Assembly: GCF_016864375.1 (NCBI RefSeq)
Contig: NZ_CP069356.1
Coordinates: 248,001-312,000, forward strand
Length of the DNA stretch: 64,000 nucleotides
Origin: Microvirga sp. VF16
GTDB lineage: Bacteria; Pseudomonadota; Alphaproteobacteria; Rhizobiales; Beijerinckiaceae
Direction of reading: 5' to 3'
Below, piece by piece: positions 60,869 through 64,000 of this stretch (position 1 is its first letter; every line of letters begins with the position of its first letter). Both the position numbers and the translations under genes were made by a program. The notes under the pieces are model-generated. The model was not told where the DNA came from. It did no database searches and was given only the letters and a program-made list of their open reading frames with translations.

Positions 60869-61900
60869 ATGAAGCACGATGCGGGATTAGACATCGCGGT
60901 CAAAGAAACCTCCGTGTGTATCCTGGACGAGACGGGAAAGATCTGCCGTGAGGTCAAGGTCGCCACCCATCCGGAGGATCTTCTGCGGATCCTACAGGAT
61001 CCAGCCTGGCACCTGGAGCGGGTCGGGCTCGAGGCGTGCCAGCTCTCGCAGTGGCTCTTCGACGGGCTGGCAGACGCGGGCCTGCCGGTTGTGTGCATTG
61101 AGACGCGCCACGCCAAGGCCTTCCTGAAAGCGCAGATCAACAAGAGCGACCGCAATGATGCCCGCGGCATCGCCCAGATGATGCGGGTCAATCTCTTTCG
61201 TCCGGTGCACGTGAAGACGCTCACCAGCCAAAAGCGGCGGGTGCTGCTGACCGCCCGCAAGCTCCTGCAGGAGAAAGCCATCGCAATTGAGAATGACATC
61301 CGTGGCCTGTTGCTGAACTTCGGTCTCAAGATTGGCATAGTGGGAGCGGTCAAGTTCGAGCAGCGCATCCGCGAGCTTGTTGCAGGCCTGCCGGACCTGG
61401 CCGAGATTGTCGAACGGCTGCTGGATGCCCGGTGCAGGCTACGCGAGCACTTCGCCGCTCTGCACCGTAAGCTTCTGGACCTCGCCCGCGGGGATGAGGT
61501 ATGCCGGCGCCTGATGACCATTCCTGGGGTGGGTCCGGTTGTGTCGCTGGCTTTTGTGGCGACGATCGACATTCCGGCCCGGTTCCGGAACTCGAAAGCG
61601 GTTGGGCCTGTCCTGGGGCTGACGCCCGTCCGAAGCCAGTCCGGCGAAAGTGATCGGGTTGGCCGGATCTCGCTCTGTGGGGATGGCATGATGCGAACGC
61701 TGCTGTTCGAGGCAGCTCAGACGATGCTGCGGCAGTCCACCCGGTGGTCGTGGCTGAAGGCCTGGGCCATGAAGGTGGCCCGGCGGCGCGGCAGCGGAAA
61801 AGCCGTTGTCGCCCTGGCGAGGCGTCTGGCCGTGATCATGCATCGCATGTGGTGCGACGGCACGGAATTCCGGTGGACGCGGGAGGCGCAAGCAGCCTGA
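60869..61900 (+). CDS. IS110-family transposase (element 2)
   Basis: The 343-aa protein is complete. The N-terminal DEDD domain starts with AGLDIAVKETSVCILDE, continues with GLEACQLSQWLFDGL and has the RNDARGIAQMMR segment. The C-terminal transposase_20 domain has TIPGVGPVVSLAFVATID, GLTPVRSQSGESDRVG and GDGMMRTLLFEAAQTML. It differs clearly from the transposase at 52584, so it belongs to another IS110 subgroup. It lies 112 bp from the left tip and 289 bp from the right tip of the inserted element; the long right non-coding part is where IS110-type elements encode their bridge RNA in some subgroups. GTAGGAGAAACGC precedes the ATG. Confidence 0.94.
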   Translation: MKHDAGLDIAVKETSVCILDETGKICREVKVATHPEDLLRILQDPAWHLERVGLEACQLSQWLFDGLADAGLPVVCIETRHAKAFLKAQINKSDRNDARGIAQMMRVNLFRPVHVKTLTSQKRRVLLTARKLLQEKAIAIENDIRGLLLNFGLKIGIVGAVKFEQRIRELVAGLPDLAEIVERLLDARCRLREHFAALHRKLLDLARGDEVCRRLMTIPGVGPVVSLAFVATIDIPARFRNSKAVGPVLGLTPVRSQSGESDRVGRISLCGDGMMRTLLFEAAQTMLRQSTRWSWLKAWAMKVARRRGSGKAVVALARRLAVIMHRMWCDGTEFRWTREAQAA

Positions 61901-62189
61901 CAGGCCCGCCGATCGCGCGCCGTCTGATCAAGGAGAACCACGAGCTTCCGCACCAGGGCGGAAGGCTGTCCCCTGCGGGACGATGAATGAGGCGAGTTCG
62001 AAATAGGGCATGCTCCTCGCACCTCTGGGTGCAGAAGGACGCTTCTCAGATAGTTCCGCTTCATTCTTCCGACCCCATGATGGAAGGGCCATTGTGCCGA
62101 ATCCGGAGAGAAGCAAGAGCCCGCAGGACAGTTGAAGCCCTAGGATTGGATGATCCGATTGCGCTTGACTTCAATCGGCCGAATAAAGA
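61901..62189. other. Non-coding 3' end of the IS110-type element
   Basis: This 289-bp segment after the transposase stop belongs to the inserted element. In IS1111-type elements a structured bridge RNA is encoded in the longer non-coding end, so this is the place to look for it. By eye no definite fold was assigned. Confidence 0.35.
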
Positions 62190-62679
62190 AGCCCTGTTGT
62201 TGAGACCCTTCTGGGACCGGTGCTCAACCCTTGGCATGACCTGCCGCTTTGCGGCCCCGTAGGAGGCCAGTTTGTCGGTGATGATGCGCTTGGGTGCCAT
62301 GCCTTGTTTCTTCATCAGCCGGGTCAGCAGGCGCTTCGCCGCCTTGGTGTTGCGGCGGCCTTATTTCGTCAAGCACGTACCCGTCCTGATCGACAGCCCG
62401 CCACAGCCAGTGTTTCTTGCCAGCGATGTTGATGACGACCTCGTCCAGATGCCAAATGTCGTTTGGGCGTGGCGGCTTGCGACGAAGGCGCCGGACATAC
62501 TCTGGTCCGAACTTCTTCCCCCACCGGCGGACGGTCTCATAGGAGACGAGGATGCCGCGCTCGAGCAACATCTCCTCGACGAGCCGGAGGCTCAGAGGAA
62601 ATCGGAAGTATAACCAAACCGCATGGGCGATGATCTGAGGTGGGAACCGATGGCGCTTGTAGCTGATGGGCTTGGTCAT
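62190..62679 (-). pseudogene. IS6-family transposase, N-terminal part with a frameshift
   Basis: From ATG 62679 the frame gives SYKRHRFPPQIIAHAVWLYF, LVEEMLLERGILVSYETVRR and WHLDEVVINIAGKKHWLWRA, with the first catalytic Asp in HLDEV and the second in VDQDGYVLDE. The frame shifts near 62366 and resumes as NTKAAKRLLTRLMKKQGMAP, KRIITDKLASYGAAKRQVMP to NNRA at 62190, where the IS110 element begins. The gene is dead twice: by frameshift and by insertion. Confidence 0.85.
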
Positions 62680-62731
62680 GCACGAGCACTTAAGCCACAA
62701 GCCACTGCCCAAAAGTTACCGTGACATCCCC

Positions 62732-62839
62732 ATCAAGAAAGCGCTTGCATCTGTGTCGCGGCGCGACAATCATCATGCCCGCCGCGACAGCCAATCACCA
62801 TCCTGATCGCCGCCCACTCCCAATCCAGATTGTCGCGCA
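62732..62839. other. Short junction between IS6 element and IS5 fragment
   Basis: About 100 bp with GCGGCGCGACA and CCGCCGCGACA-type repeats and no gene. It could be the decayed end of the IS5 element. Confidence 0.3.
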
Positions 62840-63442
62840 ATAAGAGAACCCGTTCACCTGCTGGTCGACAGCACAGGCCTGCGGCTGTGTGGACCCGGCG
62901 AGTGGCTCATCGAGAAACACGGCACCAAAAGACGGCGGGCTTGGCGAAAATTGCACATTGGTGCTGATGCTGAGACCGGGCGGATCCTCGCATCAGAGCT
63001 GACCAAGAGCGATGTCGATGATGGCTCGCAAGTTGGGCCCTTGCTCGATCAGATCCCAGGTCCACTCGCCTCATTCATCGGTGATGGAGCCTACGATCAA
63101 GCGGGCATCTACGACACCGTCGCCAAACACCATCCTGATGCTGATGTGATCGTTCCACCCCGATCAACGGCGGTGCTGAGCGAGGATGTAGAGCGCGCGC
63201 CCACACAGCGCGATCGGCATCTCCAAAGCATCGTCGAGCATGAACGCATGGTCTGGCAGAAAACATCCGGGTACACTCGAAGGGCCCTGGTGGAGGCATC
63301 CATGAGCTGCCTCAAACGAGTGATGGGTTACGGCTTACGCTCGCAGGCAGAACAACGCCGCAGGACCGAGATGGCCATCGCCATCAATGCGTTAAATCGC
63401 ATGCTTGAGCTTGGTCGCCCGAAGTCCGTCCGCATCGCTTGA
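62840..63442 (+). pseudogene. IS5-family transposase, 5'-truncated
   Basis: The frame reads REPVHLLVDSTGLRLCGPGE, then WLIEKHGTKRRRAWRKLHIG, FIGDGAYDQAGIYDTV and VWQKTSGYTRRALVEASMSC, ending MAIAINALNRMLELGRP. These are the DDE blocks of IS5-type (IS903/IS1031-like) transposases: the first Asp in VDSTG, the second in GDGAYD, the Glu in the YTRRALVEASM region. The N-terminal ~90-100 residues are missing; no start is available. It lies ~110 bp from the IS6 right tip, so the IS6 insertion or a later deletion probably removed its 5' end. Confidence 0.8.
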
Positions 63443-63524
63443 GTGCTGGTTCGGTGGCCTTCAATGCGCCCATAGTCCGATCCATGCAACAAAGCCGCGA
63501 CTTGAACCATTCCACTCAAGATAA

Positions 63525-63938
63525 CTAACCGACGACAGCTTCGGCCTCGATCTCAACCGCGTAGTCTCCTACCAAACGTGAAATCTCAAGCAGCGTATTC
63601 GCAGGTCGCACTGCTCCAAAGTAGCGGCCATGCACCCGAGAAACGGGCTCCCAGTCGTCTGCATTGTTTAGATAGATACGTGTTCGGATAGTGTCTGCGA
63701 GCGTTCCTCCCAAGGAGGCGATGCTCGCTGCGATCTTATCCAGAATGTAGACCGCCTGCCCTTGGGCATCGCCTGGGCAGATGATCTCGCCTGAGCCGTG
63801 GGTAGCCGTGGTTCCACTGACAAGGATGCGATTGCCGATCCGCACCGCACGGCTGTAGCCACAGATGGGCTCCCAGACGCTGCCAGAGTCAATGCGTAGG
63901 CGGTCGGGCCGCCCATCGATTGGGACTGCGTCGAACAC
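63525..63938 (-). CDS. RidA-family protein (Rid/YjgF superfamily)
   Basis: The 137-aa protein contains the Rid fold: WEPICGYSRAVRIGNRILVSGTTATHGSG near the N-terminus, DAQGQAVYILDKIAASIASLG in the middle, and RTRIYLNNADDWEPVSRVHG then FGAVRPANTLLEISRLV at the end. Its catalytic Arg (the Arg of RTRIYL) is present, so it could act as an enamine/imine deaminase, though this branch (with TNTLL replaced by ANTLLE and a longer N-terminus) is not canonical RidA. The start is uncertain: the best candidate is GTG 63938, but the same frame stays open to the end of the window, so the protein may begin outside it. Confidence 0.82.
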   Translation of the reverse strand: MFDAVPIDGRPDRLRIDSGSVWEPICGYSRAVRIGNRILVSGTTATHGSGEIICPGDAQGQAVYILDKIAASIASLGGTLADTIRTRIYLNNADDWEPVSRVHGRYFGAVRPANTLLEISRLVGDYAVEIEAEAVVG

Positions 63939-64000
63939 TGGTGGAAAGCTCTCAAGATGATGGCTGAGATCGCCCGACGCTGTGAGAAATGGTGGGTGAC

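Larger units (their letters stand above)
60757..62189 (+). mobile_element. IS110/IS1111-type element inserted in an IS6 transposase gene
   Basis: The boundaries are set by the split IS6 transposase reading frame, with an uncertainty of 1-3 bp. The 1,433-bp insert carries one transposase gene and subterminal inverted repeats TATTCGGCC (60765-60773) and GGCCGAATA (62177-62185). Subterminal repeats with no target duplication are typical of the IS1111 subgroup. Confidence 0.8.
60497..62731 (-). mobile_element. IS6-family element, interrupted by an IS110-family insertion
   Basis: Left tip GGGGCCTGTCACGTTAAC (60497-60514) and right tip, read inward, GGGGATGTCACGGTAAC (62731-62715) form imperfect terminal inverted repeats. 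Without the inner 1,433-bp insertion the element is 802 bp, the normal size for IS6 elements. The transposase runs leftward. The flanking 8-mers (CGAGCGTC and ATCAAGAA) are not duplicated, so the element may have been rearranged after insertion. Confidence 0.75.

Overview
The window is high-GC DNA from an alphaproteobacterium, most likely of the order Rhizobiales (Hyphomicrobiales). The markers are a GapR/DUF2312 nucleoid protein, a GcrA-type cell-cycle regulator fragment-sized homologue, an Omp25/Omp31-type porin-like barrel, a DUF1612 (RHE_PE00001-type) remnant, stand-alone class III cyclases fused to TPR repeats, and the IS content. A Microvirga/Methylobacterium-like genome would fit, but the genus is inference only.

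Region 1 (1-3,340): the end of a CorA Mg transporter, a frameshifted BBE-type FAD oxidoreductase and a stand-alone PAS protein, separated by long non-coding stretches. Region 2 (3,466-23,964) is the centrepiece: a divergent catabolic locus of about 20 kb. Leftward run a DUF993 (DHDPS-fold) lyase-like protein, glycerate 2-kinase and an HbpS/GlcG-like protein. Rightward run a LacI regulator, a Gfo/Idh/MocA dehydrogenase, a family I CoA-transferase, an enoyl-CoA hydratase, an aldehyde dehydrogenase, a CUT1 sugar ABC transporter, two GMC flavoenzymes with an SDR between them, and a complete polar-amino-acid-type ABC transporter. The genes are tightly packed, often with 4-bp overlaps. Two near-identical palindromes lie in the divergent promoter region and are probably the LacI operators. 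The set looks like an oxidative route for an unidentified polyhydroxylated compound that ends in an acyl-CoA and in glycerate.

Region 3 (24,448-42,153): an MFS transporter; small hypothetical genes; a Ser/Arg/Lys-rich protein that has a frameshifted second copy 27 kb away; GapR; a sugar-nucleotide 3-dehydrogenase/aminotransferase pair; an outer-membrane barrel; a candidate sRNA; a short RTX protein; a histidine phosphatase; a zrg-like DUF3299/ABC module whose permease is broken by a 16-bp tandem duplication; an M20 peptidase; a transglutaminase-like protein; and a frameshifted AraC regulator. Region 4 (42,657-51,973): two large cyclase-TPR proteins facing left on either side of a rightward ankyrin/YHS pair, then a methyltransferase, a cupin and a flavin monooxygenase. 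Region 5 (52,584-64,000): IS110 insertions, gene remnants, a cluster of small stress-type genes (DUF892 twice, DUF6766, DUF2243), a nested IS6/IS110 insertion that can be read to the base, an IS5 fragment, and a RidA-family gene at the edge.

Outside region 2 the window is loosely packed. It carries two families of short dispersed intergenic repeats, several frameshifted or truncated genes and IS remnants, so regions 3-5 resemble a decaying accessory or replicon-flank region. No tRNA, rRNA or CRISPR array was seen.
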